A stretch of DNA of 64,000 nt from Mesorhizobium sp. (GTDB lineage: Bacteria; Pseudomonadota; Alphaproteobacteria; Rhizobiales; Rhizobiaceae). A program made the translations under genes and the position numbers. Under the pieces are notes generated by a model. That model was not told the DNA's origin, did not search any database, and saw nothing but the letters and a program-made list of their open reading frames with translations. This document shows, piece after piece, positions 30,765-40,219 of the stretch (its first letter is position 1; each line of letters opens with the position of its first letter). The stretch lies in contig NZ_JANJTZ010000067.1 of the NCBI RefSeq assembly GCF_024710845.1, positions 1 to 64,000 on the forward strand, read 5' to 3'.

Positions 30765-31645
30765 CCGTAGTGCACCCGGCGCTCGACATAGCGGAACTGC
30801 ACCGCGGTCAGCGCGATGACGATGACCATCAGGATCACCGACTGCGCTGCGGAATCACCGAGAATCAGGTTCACGAACCCGTCGGAATAGACCTTGTAGA
30901 CGAGCGTCTCCGTCGCCTTGCCCGGTCCGCCGCCGGTGACGGCGTGCACGATGCCGAACGTGTCGAAGAAGGCGTAGACCGTGTTGATGACCAGCAGGAA
31001 GAAGGTGGTCGGCGCGAGCAGCGGGAAGACAATCGTCCAGAACCGCTTGTTAGGCCCTGCCCCGTCAATGGCCGCGGCCTCGATCAGGGATTTGGGAATC
31101 GCCTGCAAGCCCGCGACGAAGAAGAGGAAATTGTAGCTGATCTGCTTCCAGGCCGCCGCCGAGACCAGCAGCACCATCGCCTGGTTGCCGTTGAGCAGCG
31201 GATCCCAGTTGTAGCCGGTCGCGCGCAGCATGTAGGCGAAGCTGCCCATCGTCGGGTTGAACATGAACAGCCACAGCATGCCGGCGATCGCCGGGGCGAC
31301 CGCATAGGGCCAGATCAGCAATGTCCGGTAGATGCCGCGCCCGCGCACGACCCGGTCGGCCATAACCGCCAGGATCAGCGCCATGCCCATCGCGATGATC
31401 GCGGTCGACGCGGAGAACACGACCGTCACCTTGAGCGAATTAAGGTAGTTCGGATCGTTCAGTACCTTGGCGAAGTTCTGGAACCAGACGAATTTCGTCT
31501 TCAGGCCAAACGGGTCCTCCCGCAGCATCGACTGGTAGAGCGCCTGGCTGGCGGGCCAGTAGAAGAAGACGAGCGTAATCGCGAGCTGCGGCGCAAGCAG
31601 CAGGTAGGGCAGGATCTTGTTCGGGAATGTTACGCGTGGGGACAA
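30761..31645 (-). CDS. ugpA: sn-Glycerol-3-phosphate ABC transporter permease
   Basis: Inner-membrane permease, partner of UgpE, about 294 aa with six membrane segments (first [20 protein letters not shown]) and the EAA loop [20 protein letters not shown]. The start is a TTG at 31645, with GGTGGA upstream, giving [16 protein letters not shown] as the head; an alternative TTG twelve codons earlier is less well placed. A strong hairpin (31681-31703) lies between ugpB and this gene. Confidence 0.9.
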   Translation of the reverse strand: MSPRVTFPNKILPYLLLAPQLAITLVFFYWPASQALYQSMLREDPFGLKTKFVWFQNFAKVLNDPNYLNSLKVTVVFSASTAIIAMGMALILAVMADRVVRGRGIYRTLLIWPYAVAPAIAGMLWLFMFNPTMGSFAYMLRATGYNWDPLLNGNQAMVLLVSAAAWKQISYNFLFFVAGLQAIPKSLIEAAAIDGAGPNKRFWTIVFPLLAPTTFFLLVINTVYAFFDTFGIVHAVTGGGPGKATETLVYKVYSDGFVNLILGDSAAQSVILMVIVIALTAVQFRYVERRVHYG

Positions 31646-31680
31646 GGCGAATCCACCGTGCTGACGGCTGCAAAGAGGCA

Positions 31681-31703
31681 ACGGGCCGCGAGACGCGGCC
31701 CGT
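31681..31703 (-). terminator. Hairpin between ugpB and ugpA
   Basis: Perfect 10-bp stem, ACGGGCCGCG with CGCGGCCCGT, and a 3-base loop, followed on the transcribed strand by TGCCTCTTTG. It lacks a strong T-run, so it is more likely a partial terminator or an mRNA-stabilising hairpin that gives more binding protein than permease, as is common in ABC operons. Confidence 0.6.
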
Positions 31704-31720
31704 GCCGAAGCATCATTTCG

Positions 31721-33037
31721 TCAGTTGCCGATCGCCTGCTGGATCGCCTCGTTGCCGCGCTTGACCGCATTGTCGAGCGCCTGCTGGGCGGTCTGCTCGC
31801 CGGCCAGCATCTTCTCGAACTCCTCGTTCTCGATGTCGCGCACCTGCGGCAGGTTGACGAGGCGCACGCCACGCGAGTTCTCGGTCGGCTCCTTGCCCAT
31901 CATCTGGGTGATCGGGATCTCGCGGCCCGGGTTCTCCTTGTAGAAGCCGGACTCCTTGGTCGCGTTGTAGGCGGCCATGGTCACCGGCAGGTAGCCGGAC
32001 TTCTGGTGCAGCCGCGACTGGATCTCGGTCTTGGACAGGAAGGCGAAGAAGGCCGCGACGCCCTTGTATTCCTCGTCGGACTTGCCGCCGAAGACCCACA
32101 GGCTGGCGCCGCCCGGGATGGTGTTCTGCGGCGCGCCCTGGAGATCCGGGTAATAGGGCAGCTGGCCGAGCCCGTACTTGATGCCCGACTTGATCACGTC
32201 ACCGAGACCGCCGGAGGATTCGGTCATGATCGCGCATTCCTGGCTGAGGAACAGCTGCTTCGCCTCCGAGGTGCGGCCGCCGTAGCGGAACACGCCTTCC
32301 TTGGCGAGATCGGCGAGGTTCTGGAAATGCTTGACGAAGGGTTCGGCGTTGATCTTCAGCTCGACGTCGGTCGAGGCGAGGCCGTTCTCGTGGGTCGCGT
32401 ACTGCAGATTGTTCCAGGCCGAGAAGTTCTCCAGCCCGATCCAGGTGAGCCAGGTCGACGTCAGGCCGCAGGCGGCGGCACCGCTGGTCTTGATCTTGCG
32501 CGCAGCCTCGAACACCTCGGGCCATGTCTTCGGCGGATTCTCGGCGTCGAGGCCGGCCTTCGCGAAGATGTCCTTGTTGTAGTAGAGAATCGGCGAGGAC
32601 GAGTTGTACGGGAACGACAGCATGGTGCCGTCCGGCTTCGAATAATAGGCGACGATGCCGGGCAGGTACTGGCTCTTGTCGAAGGTCGCGCCGCCCATCG
32701 ACAGGATTTCGGCGACGGGCTTCACAGCGCCTTCCGCGGCCATCATCACGCCGGTGCCGACGTCGAAGACCTGGATGATGTGGGGCGGCTGCTTGGCGCG
32801 GAACGCGGCGATGCCGGCGTTCAGCGTTTCCGGATAGGTGCCCTTGAACACGGGCGTGACTTTGTATTCGGACTGGCTCTCGTTGAACTCCTTGGAGAGC
32901 GTTTCGACGACTTCGTTGTTGGCGCCAGTCATCGCGTGCCACCAGGAGATTTCGGTGACCGCAAAGGCAGAGCCGGACATGAGCGGCAGCGCGGTCAGCG
33001 CCGTGGCGATCGAAAGCAGTGTGGGGACTCTCATCAT
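31721..33037 (-). CDS. ugpB: sn-Glycerol-3-phosphate periplasmic binding protein
   Basis: Extracellular solute-binding protein of family 1, 438 aa, the usual UgpB length. The signal peptide MMRVPTLLSIATALTALPLM...SAFA precedes a mature protein opening VTEISWWHAMTGANNEVVE. Characteristic UgpB stretches include FPYNSSSPILYYNKDIF, GIAAFRAKQPPHIIQVF and PQNTIPGGASLWVFGGK. Two adjacent ATGs (33037 and 33034) follow GGGAGA; the second has better spacing. First gene of ugpBAEC. Phosphate or carbon control is plausible but not shown. Confidence 0.93.
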   Translation of the reverse strand: MMRVPTLLSIATALTALPLMSGSAFAVTEISWWHAMTGANNEVVETLSKEFNESQSEYKVTPVFKGTYPETLNAGIAAFRAKQPPHIIQVFDVGTGVMMAAEGAVKPVAEILSMGGATFDKSQYLPGIVAYYSKPDGTMLSFPYNSSSPILYYNKDIFAKAGLDAENPPKTWPEVFEAARKIKTSGAAACGLTSTWLTWIGLENFSAWNNLQYATHENGLASTDVELKINAEPFVKHFQNLADLAKEGVFRYGGRTSEAKQLFLSQECAIMTESSGGLGDVIKSGIKYGLGQLPYYPDLQGAPQNTIPGGASLWVFGGKSDEEYKGVAAFFAFLSKTEIQSRLHQKSGYLPVTMAAYNATKESGFYKENPGREIPITQMMGKEPTENSRGVRLVNLPQVRDIENEEFEKMLAGEQTAQQALDNAVKRGNEAIQQAIGN

Positions 33038-33106
33038 TTCTCTCCCGTAAGATAGCCGGTTGAATACCGGTCGTATTTGGTCGTGCTTTGTTACGGGGGG
33101 ATGACA

Positions 33107-33126
33107 ACATGCGTGGCTACGCATGT
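33107..33126. promoter_or_regulatory. Inverted repeat upstream of ugpB
   Basis: Perfect palindrome with arms ACATGCGT and ACGCATGT and spacer GGCT, 69 bases before the ugpB start and 50 bases past the stop of the GST gene. Its position suits an operator for the ugp promoter. The regulator is unknown. Confidence 0.4.
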
Positions 33127-33176
33127 CCATATCAAATGTTCGGTCCGGTTTCGCTCCTGCTTCGGCTGAGTTCCAA

Positions 33177-33812
33177 TCAGCCGCCAAACGCCGTGTGATG
33201 CGCCGGCTTCCAATCCATTCCGACATAGCCGGGCGCGGCCCGGACGCGATCGAGCCAGGCTGTGACCTGCGGGAACTTCCCCATATCGTAGCCGGCCATA
33301 TGCGCGTCCTGAGTGTAGACGTAGAGCGCGATGTCGGCGACGCTGATTGAATCGTCCACGAGCCAGGCCGTTCGGGCGAGCTGGGTTTCCATAACGCCCA
33401 GCGCCTTGTTCCCGCCCTCCAGAAGGGCCGCCATGCGCTCGGGCGTCGCCTGCGCGGCACGCTCGGGGTAGAGGATCAGCGACCGTCGCACCGCGATGAG
33501 CGGCTCGTGGCTGTACTGCTCGAAGAAGAGCCACTGATGGACGAGCGCGCGCTGGTACGGATCGGACGGAACGAAGCGCGTCCCCTCGCCCAGGTAGAGA
33601 AGGATGGCATTTGACTCGGCGAGGAAGCGCCCGTCCTCGAGTTCAAGCAACGGCACCTTCCCGTTGGCGTTCTTCGCCAGGTAGGCGGGAGAACGGGTCG
33701 TGCCGTCGCGCGAACTCGTCTCGACATGCTCGAACGGCCGGCCGAGCATCGCCATCAGCAGCCGCGGCTTGTAGCAGTTGCCGCTGTCGAGCATCCCGTA
33801 GATCCGCATCAT
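33177..33812 (-). CDS. Glutathione S-transferase family protein
   Basis: Cytosolic GST-fold protein, 211 aa. The thioredoxin-like N-terminal domain starts MMRIYGMLDSGNCYKPRLLM and includes the glutathione-binding NGKVPLLELEDGRFLAESNAIL (Val-Pro and Glu-Ser). The helical C-terminal domain has WLVDDSISVADIALYVY. Ser9, or the Cys at 12, near the N-terminus could activate glutathione. The tandem ATG at 33812 follows GGAGAAGG. Its electrophile substrate is unknown. It sits upstream of ugpB on the same strand but is separated from it by 139 bp. Confidence 0.88.
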   Translation of the reverse strand: MMRIYGMLDSGNCYKPRLLMAMLGRPFEHVETSSRDGTTRSPAYLAKNANGKVPLLELEDGRFLAESNAILLYLGEGTRFVPSDPYQRALVHQWLFFEQYSHEPLIAVRRSLILYPERAAQATPERMAALLEGGNKALGVMETQLARTAWLVDDSISVADIALYVYTQDAHMAGYDMGKFPQVTAWLDRVRAAPGYVGMDWKPAHHTAFGG

Positions 33813-33907
33813 CGCACCTTCTCCTGCCTCCGGGTGCAAATGTGCACATGTGCCGGCGAGCCGACCAACGAGAAATGCTGACGCGAGCGATCAGCCGCGC
33901 TGATGCA

Positions 33908-34765
33908 TCATCTGCCCGAGCCTGTGTAGAGGCGCACGATCCGCTCGCTCGGACCGGTGAAACGCTCAATCGGCTTGGGCTCGTGGTCGAAGACGGTGCC
34001 GGCGAGTGCCGGCCGGCCCAGCAGATATCCCTGCAGGTAGTCGGCCCCGGTCTCGATGGCGGCGACGAACTGGGCCGGCGTCTCGAGCCCCTCGAAGATC
34101 ACCATCGCGCCGTCGGCCTTGAAGCCGTCCGAAAGCTGGCGGAGCAGCCGCAGTGCGGCCGGTTCCTCGACGACGCGGCGAAAGAAGGCACCGTCGAACT
34201 TGACGAATTCGGGCTCGACCGTCCTCACCCGTCCGAGATTGGAATGCCCTGCGCCGAAATCGTCGATGGCAAGGCGCATGCCCAGACGCCGGATCTCCGC
34301 GGCCAGGCGGACGAACGCATCGTGGTCGAGCACATCGGTCTCGGTGATCTCGCAGACGAGCAGCCTTATGTCGACGCCGATCTTCTCGAGCCGGTCCGCC
34401 ATGTAGGCGAGTTGCCGGACCGACTGGTCCAGATTGCCGTTCAACCGCGGATCGTAGTTGAAGAACATCTGGACGCCCGGGACGCCGATATTGTGGTAGT
34501 TGTGCATATGCAGTGCCCGGCAGAGGGACTCGACGCGAAAAGCGTCCTCCGGCGGAACCTGCGCGAAGAATTCGAGAGGCGGGATCGCGGCTCCGTCGCG
34601 AAAGACCCGCGCCAGGGCCTCAACCGCCTGCGGGAACAGCAGCCCGTCGCGATGGCGCCAGATCTGCTGGTAGGCCGACTTCACGCGGAACTCGCCAAAT
34701 TTGGCCGTGCGGATCCCGACTTCGTCGACCGTGATATCGTCTGTAAACGTCAGGGGGCGGGACAA
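33908..34765 (-). CDS. EAL-domain cyclic-di-GMP phosphodiesterase
   Basis: Stand-alone EAL protein, 285 aa, cytoplasmic. The opening EAL motif is atypically placed (QAVEALARVF instead of FEALVRW). The catalytic set is otherwise present: FFNYDP (Asn), CEITET (Glu), AIDDFGAGHSN (Asp-Asp), VKFD (Lys), FEGLET (Glu) and LQGYLLG (Gln). It may therefore hydrolyse c-di-GMP, or bind it as an effector. It lies 127 bp downstream of a paralogous EAL gene on the same strand, and the two share the pattern VEsLxRaLHxxN, so they look like a diverged duplication. Confidence 0.82.
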   Translation of the reverse strand: MSRPLTFTDDITVDEVGIRTAKFGEFRVKSAYQQIWRHRDGLLFPQAVEALARVFRDGAAIPPLEFFAQVPPEDAFRVESLCRALHMHNYHNIGVPGVQMFFNYDPRLNGNLDQSVRQLAYMADRLEKIGVDIRLLVCEITETDVLDHDAFVRLAAEIRRLGMRLAIDDFGAGHSNLGRVRTVEPEFVKFDGAFFRRVVEEPAALRLLRQLSDGFKADGAMVIFEGLETPAQFVAAIETGADYLQGYLLGRPALAGTVFDHEPKPIERFTGPSERIVRLYTGSGR

Positions 34766-34892
34766 GTCCGGCTCCGCATCTGGATTGGTTCGCCTCGGCG
34801 ATTTCGGTCGCCGCGATTGCTTCTACTGTGAAATATCGAGCGGAATTGTTTGCAACAGGTGAATTCCGGCCGCTCGACGGATTTACTCTGCG

Positions 34893-35798
34893 TCAGCCCG
34901 GCGGCGACGCCCGCCTGCCGAACGTGCGCAGGGGCCGCGAATCCACAGGCCTCGCATCGGCAATCGGCGTGCCGGGGTATTCAGGTCGATCCGGAACGAG
35001 CGTCGCGTCCGGCGGAGGCCAGGGAAAGATATTCGGCACCACTTCGGGATGGGCGATAGCAAATCCCTGAACCATCGAGACGCCGCATTTCTCGGCGAGT
35101 TCGAGCTGCCAGCTGTGCTCGATGCCCTCGAAGACAGCGCGGATTCCGCGCTGCTTGAAGGTCTCGACCATCTCCGCGAGCAAGGCGAAACCCGGACCCG
35201 AATTCATCAACCAGCTGATCCAGTGCGCGTCGAACTTGACGATGTCGGGCCTCAGTCGCTCGATCCGGTGAATATCCGAATCCTCTGCCCCGAAATCGTC
35301 CACGGCGATGGTGAACCCGTGGCTGCGCAGCGCCTCGACGAAGTTGAACAGTATCGTCTCGGAGGCCGATCGCTGCTCCGTCACTTCGCAGACGACCCTT
35401 TCGGGCTCGACGCCCCCTTCATGCAGGATAAGCCGCATGTCGCGCAGCGCCGCCTCGGTCAGCTCGCGGTCGAAGAAGACCGACGGATCGAAATTGACGA
35501 ACACCATCGCCGCGGGATTAAGAAAGCGGCCCGCATTGAGCAGATGCAGCGTGCGCGACAGCGTCTCGACATGCATCCGGTCTATGGGCGGGATCATCCC
35601 GAAGAAGGCGCCGGGCGATACGGGGACATTGTTCCGCGACGGCCTCAGCAGCCCCTCGAAGGCCACCGGACTGAGCTTGCCGCTGGTGAATGCGAAGATC
35701 GGCTGGAACGCGGAGCGCAACAGATAGCCCCCCCACACGCCGGTGAAGGTTTCGTCCGGCTGACGGACGACATGGGCGAGGCCGACGCTGCGCGCCAC
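34893..35798 (-). CDS. EAL-like (EGL) cyclic-di-GMP protein
   Basis: Stand-alone EAL-family protein, about 301 aa from a GTG at 35798; the frame is open further, to 35942, but that would run into the aatA promoter. The signature is EGLLR rather than EALxR. Other key positions are kept: VNFDP, CEVTEQ, AVDDFGAEDSD, IVKFD, VFEGIE and VQGFAIAHP. It ends in a Pro-rich tail. The start codon is uncertain; AGAGAA precedes the chosen GTG. It is divergent from aatA, and the start-to-start distance of about 158 bp holds both promoters. Confidence 0.75.
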   Translation of the reverse strand: MARSVGLAHVVRQPDETFTGVWGGYLLRSAFQPIFAFTSGKLSPVAFEGLLRPSRNNVPVSPGAFFGMIPPIDRMHVETLSRTLHLLNAGRFLNPAAMVFVNFDPSVFFDRELTEAALRDMRLILHEGGVEPERVVCEVTEQRSASETILFNFVEALRSHGFTIAVDDFGAEDSDIHRIERLRPDIVKFDAHWISWLMNSGPGFALLAEMVETFKQRGIRAVFEGIEHSWQLELAEKCGVSMVQGFAIAHPEVVPNIFPWPPPDATLVPDRPEYPGTPIADARPVDSRPLRTFGRRASPPG

Positions 35799-35935
35799 GG
35801 GATGGTTCTCTGCTGCACTTGTCGCATGAACCCTAACAACCAAGTTTTTACCGCTCGTTAACGCGAGCCGCTGTGATCGACCTTGCGCCCGATGCCGTCT
35901 TGCGACATGAGAAGCGCGCGCAAAAACGGCGCTGA

Positions 35936-37156
<1,221 letters not shown>

Positions 37157-37163
37157 GCCATCT

Positions 37164-37200
37164 GGCGGGCGGCAGCCCCGGTTCTGCCGCCCGTCTCTTC
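37164..37200 (+). terminator. Terminator after aatA
   Basis: Stem CGGGCGGCAG (37166-37175) pairs with CTGCCGCCCG (37184-37193) around an 8-base loop, followed by TCTCTTC. It lies eight bases after the aatA stop and separates it from the caspase-like gene at 37268. Confidence 0.75.
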
Positions 37201-37267
37201 GCGCCATCGGATTGCCATCAAGCCGCAATCATGTAGCTTCCGCGGCGGCAACGGGATCGGCCTGGAG

Positions 37268-40141
37268 ATGATGGCACGCTGGAACGAAATCCTGGTGCGT
37301 TGGGCGATCCTTGCGATCGTGACGCTGCTATCGACGGGCGCGCTTGCACAGGAAAAGGCCCTGAAGGGCGTGGCGCTGGTGATCGGCCAGTCTCAATACA
37401 CGTCGCTTGCCGCCCTTCCCAACCCCGCCAACGACGCGCGTTCGATCGCCGCCCTCCTCGACAATCTCGGCTTCGACGTCGACACGCTGATGGACGCCGA
37501 CGCCGCTCGCCTGGCGGGAGCCATTGCGAAATTCGAGGCTGATGCCGCCGGCGCCGATGTCGCGCTGGTCTATTATTCTGGTCACGGTGTGGAGGCAGGC
37601 GGCGAGAACTTCCTCGTGCCGGTCGATGCAGCTCCCTCCGAACCCAGAGGTTTCGCTTCCGCCACCAGGCTTCTGGAAAGACTCCAGAAAACTGTTCCCG
37701 TCGCGATCATCCTGCTCGATGCCTGCCGCGACAATCCGTTCCCGCCCAATGCAACGCTGGTCGACGACAACGGCAGGCCGCAACCGATCGCGGCGGCCGG
37801 CCTCGGCGCTACCCGTGGCGTGACGCGTTTTGCCTCCGACCCCGGCAAGCCGGACTCCGTCGGCGCGATCATCGGCTTCGCCGCGGAGCCCGGCAAGGTG
37901 GCGCTGGATGGCGAGCCGGGCGGCAAAAGCCCCTATGCCGCGGCCCTGCTGAAGCATCTCGCCGCCGGCGGATTCCATTTCGCCGACATCATGACCATGG
38001 TGACGGAGGAGGTGTACCTCCGTTCCGACGGGCGCCAGATTCCGTGGACGAACGCCAGCCTGCGCCGCCAGCTCTATTTCGGCCGCGCAGCCGAACCGAA
38101 GGAGGGCGACGAGACGCGGATCAAATCCGAGCGTCGCGGCCTGCTGCTCACCATCGCATCGCTCAACCTGACCGACCGCGCGCAGGTCGCCGCCGTTGCG
38201 CGTGAGGAAGGCGTGCCGATGGACGTTCTCTTCGCCTCGCTGCGGGCGGCAGGCGACCAGGCGCGGCGCGCGCCGGACGAATTCGACCGGATGCTGCGCG
38301 AACAGGGGCGGCACGCGAAGGAGCGCCTGCTGGGATCCGGCGCAACGCTCGCCGACCCGGAGCTCGCCCGTCTGGCGGCCCTTGCCGACGAAGCTGTCCG
38401 CGAAGGCGCGCTCGACGCGGCGACCGAGTTCCACGGCAAGGCGCGCGCCCGGATGGAGGCGCTGTCGGCCGGATTGACCGCTGTCGAGGCGGGTACGGCT
38501 GCGCTGCGCAAGGAGCGCGCGGCGGTCTACGCGGCGAGCGCGGCGACCTGGCTGTTGAAATTCGAGCACGCCAGGGCCGCTGAAGACTATGCCCGCGCCT
38601 TTGCAGAGATCGAACGCGTCGACGACGAACTCGCATTCGCCTACAAGCTCGCCCAGGCAAAAGCTCTCGCCGACCAGGGATTTTATCGGGCCGACAACGC
38701 GGCCTTGGATGCCGGCATCGAGGCCTTCCGCGACGCGGCCGATCTCGCCCCTCTGCGCCGTAGCCCTCTCGACTGGCTCAAGGCGCAAGCGGGACTCGGC
38801 AACGCGCTCGCCACGCGAGGCGACCGGGAGGCTGACGGCGCGCGCCTGACCGAGGCGATCGAGACGCTGCGGGACGCGATCGCGGCGGCGCCAGCCGACA
38901 CTCCCGTCGACGTGCTGGTCGATCTCAGGTCAGAATACGCCTACGCGCTGCTTCTCTCAGGTATGCGCGAGACGGGTGTAGACCGTCTCGACCAGGCCTC
39001 GATGATGCTCGGCGAAGCGGCGACCGCGCTCCCCATGGACAATGAGCCGGCTCGCTGGGGCCGGCTGATGCACCGCTTGGCGGCCGTCCAGTATGAAATC
39101 GGCCGCCGCACCGCCGACCTGAACACGCTGGAAGCGGCGCTCGGAGCGGCAGACGCCGCGCTTCAGGTTCGCACCCGCGATGCAACTCCCCTCGACTGGA
39201 TGAGCACGCAGAACAACCGCGCGATCATCCTGTCCGAACTTGCCGCGCGCGGCGCCGGCAATGAGCGGATCGCGGAAGCGATCAAGGCTTATCGTGACGT
39301 CCTCGAAGTCGGCACGCGGGAGCGAGGGCCGTTGCTCTGGGCCGAAACCGTCGCCAATCTCGGCACCTCACAGGCACTTCTTGCGGAACGGACCGGTAGC
39401 CAGGGCGACCTCGACGCGGCACTCTCGTCGTTCAGGCTCGCTGCCGAGGAGATGACACGCGAACGCGCACCGCTGCGCTGGGCAGCGCTGCAGGACAATA
39501 TCGGCATCGCGCTGCGCCGGCAGGGCGAGAAGAAGGCCGATCCGGCCTTGCTGAAAGCGGCGGTCGATGCCTTCGAGCTGGCGTTGCAGGAGCGCCGGAA
39601 AGACGTCGTGCCCGCCGACTGGGCGGCGACGAGCGGCCACCTTGCCAGCGCCTACTGGAACCTCGCGCAATTGTCGAAGGATGCCGTGGCGCTCGAACAC
39701 GCGATCACGGCCGCTCGCGACGCGGTCGAGGAAACGCCGCGCGACAAGCTTCCGCGCGACTGGGCGATGCTGCGCAACAATCTCGGCGGCATGCTGGCCG
39801 AGCTCGCGGCGATGAAGGGTGATCCCGCCCTCTACGTGCAGGCCGCTGACGAGTACCGCAAGGCGCTCGACGTGTTCAATCCCGACGACGCCCCCTTCGA
39901 CTGGGCGCGGGCGACCGGCGCGCTGGGCGAAACGCTGCTCGAGGCCGGCAAGCTCGGCAAGGACTCCGCTCTGCTCCAGCAGGCCAAGGAGACGCTCGAC
40001 CAGACGGTCGAGATCTGGAAAGTGTTCGGCGACGAGAAGCGCACCCGCGCGGCCGAGCTGCTGGCCGGAGAAGCGCAACTGGCGTTGCTGTCGCTCGACG
40101 TCGACAGACGGCTGAAGGAGGCCGGCCGCGCGAAGAACTGA
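37268..40141 (+). CDS. Exported caspase-like (C14) protease with TPR array, paralog 4
   Basis: Caspase-like/TPR protein of the second locus, 957 aa. The signal peptide covers about 1-28 (WAILAIVTLLSTGALA). The caspase fold opens KALKGVALVIGQSQYTSLAA, with His106 in VYYSGHGVE and Cys153 in LLDACRDNPF. The block after the caspase domain is a variant of that at locus 1: IMTMVTEEVYL, PWTNASLRRQLYFG and PMDVLFASLRAAG. The C-terminal half is TPR-like, with about 50-residue units such as TRDATPLDWMSTQNNRA and RKDVVPADWAATSGHLA. The tandem ATG follows CCTGGAG. The aatA terminator upstream and 78 bp to the next paralog suggest a two-gene unit. Confidence 0.85.
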   Translation: MMARWNEILVRWAILAIVTLLSTGALAQEKALKGVALVIGQSQYTSLAALPNPANDARSIAALLDNLGFDVDTLMDADAARLAGAIAKFEADAAGADVALVYYSGHGVEAGGENFLVPVDAAPSEPRGFASATRLLERLQKTVPVAIILLDACRDNPFPPNATLVDDNGRPQPIAAAGLGATRGVTRFASDPGKPDSVGAIIGFAAEPGKVALDGEPGGKSPYAAALLKHLAAGGFHFADIMTMVTEEVYLRSDGRQIPWTNASLRRQLYFGRAAEPKEGDETRIKSERRGLLLTIASLNLTDRAQVAAVAREEGVPMDVLFASLRAAGDQARRAPDEFDRMLREQGRHAKERLLGSGATLADPELARLAALADEAVREGALDAATEFHGKARARMEALSAGLTAVEAGTAALRKERAAVYAASAATWLLKFEHARAAEDYARAFAEIERVDDELAFAYKLAQAKALADQGFYRADNAALDAGIEAFRDAADLAPLRRSPLDWLKAQAGLGNALATRGDREADGARLTEAIETLRDAIAAAPADTPVDVLVDLRSEYAYALLLSGMRETGVDRLDQASMMLGEAATALPMDNEPARWGRLMHRLAAVQYEIGRRTADLNTLEAALGAADAALQVRTRDATPLDWMSTQNNRAIILSELAARGAGNERIAEAIKAYRDVLEVGTRERGPLLWAETVANLGTSQALLAERTGSQGDLDAALSSFRLAAEEMTRERAPLRWAALQDNIGIALRRQGEKKADPALLKAAVDAFELALQERRKDVVPADWAATSGHLASAYWNLAQLSKDAVALEHAITAARDAVEETPRDKLPRDWAMLRNNLGGMLAELAAMKGDPALYVQAADEYRKALDVFNPDDAPFDWARATGALGETLLEAGKLGKDSALLQQAKETLDQTVEIWKVFGDEKRTRAAELLAGEAQLALLSLDVDRRLKEAGRAKN

Positions 40142-40219
40142 TCGGCGCCGCAGCGGCCTTGCCGAGCGTCCATCAGCATGCCACGATCCGTGCGTACATC
40201 GACCTGACGTTGCGGGAAC

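Noticed and set aside
30632-33055. 807-codon plus-strand frame opposite the ugp operon
   Set aside because: The ugpBAEC subunits on the minus strand carry all family motifs; the plus frame is repetitive Arg/Asp/Gly sequence without motifs.
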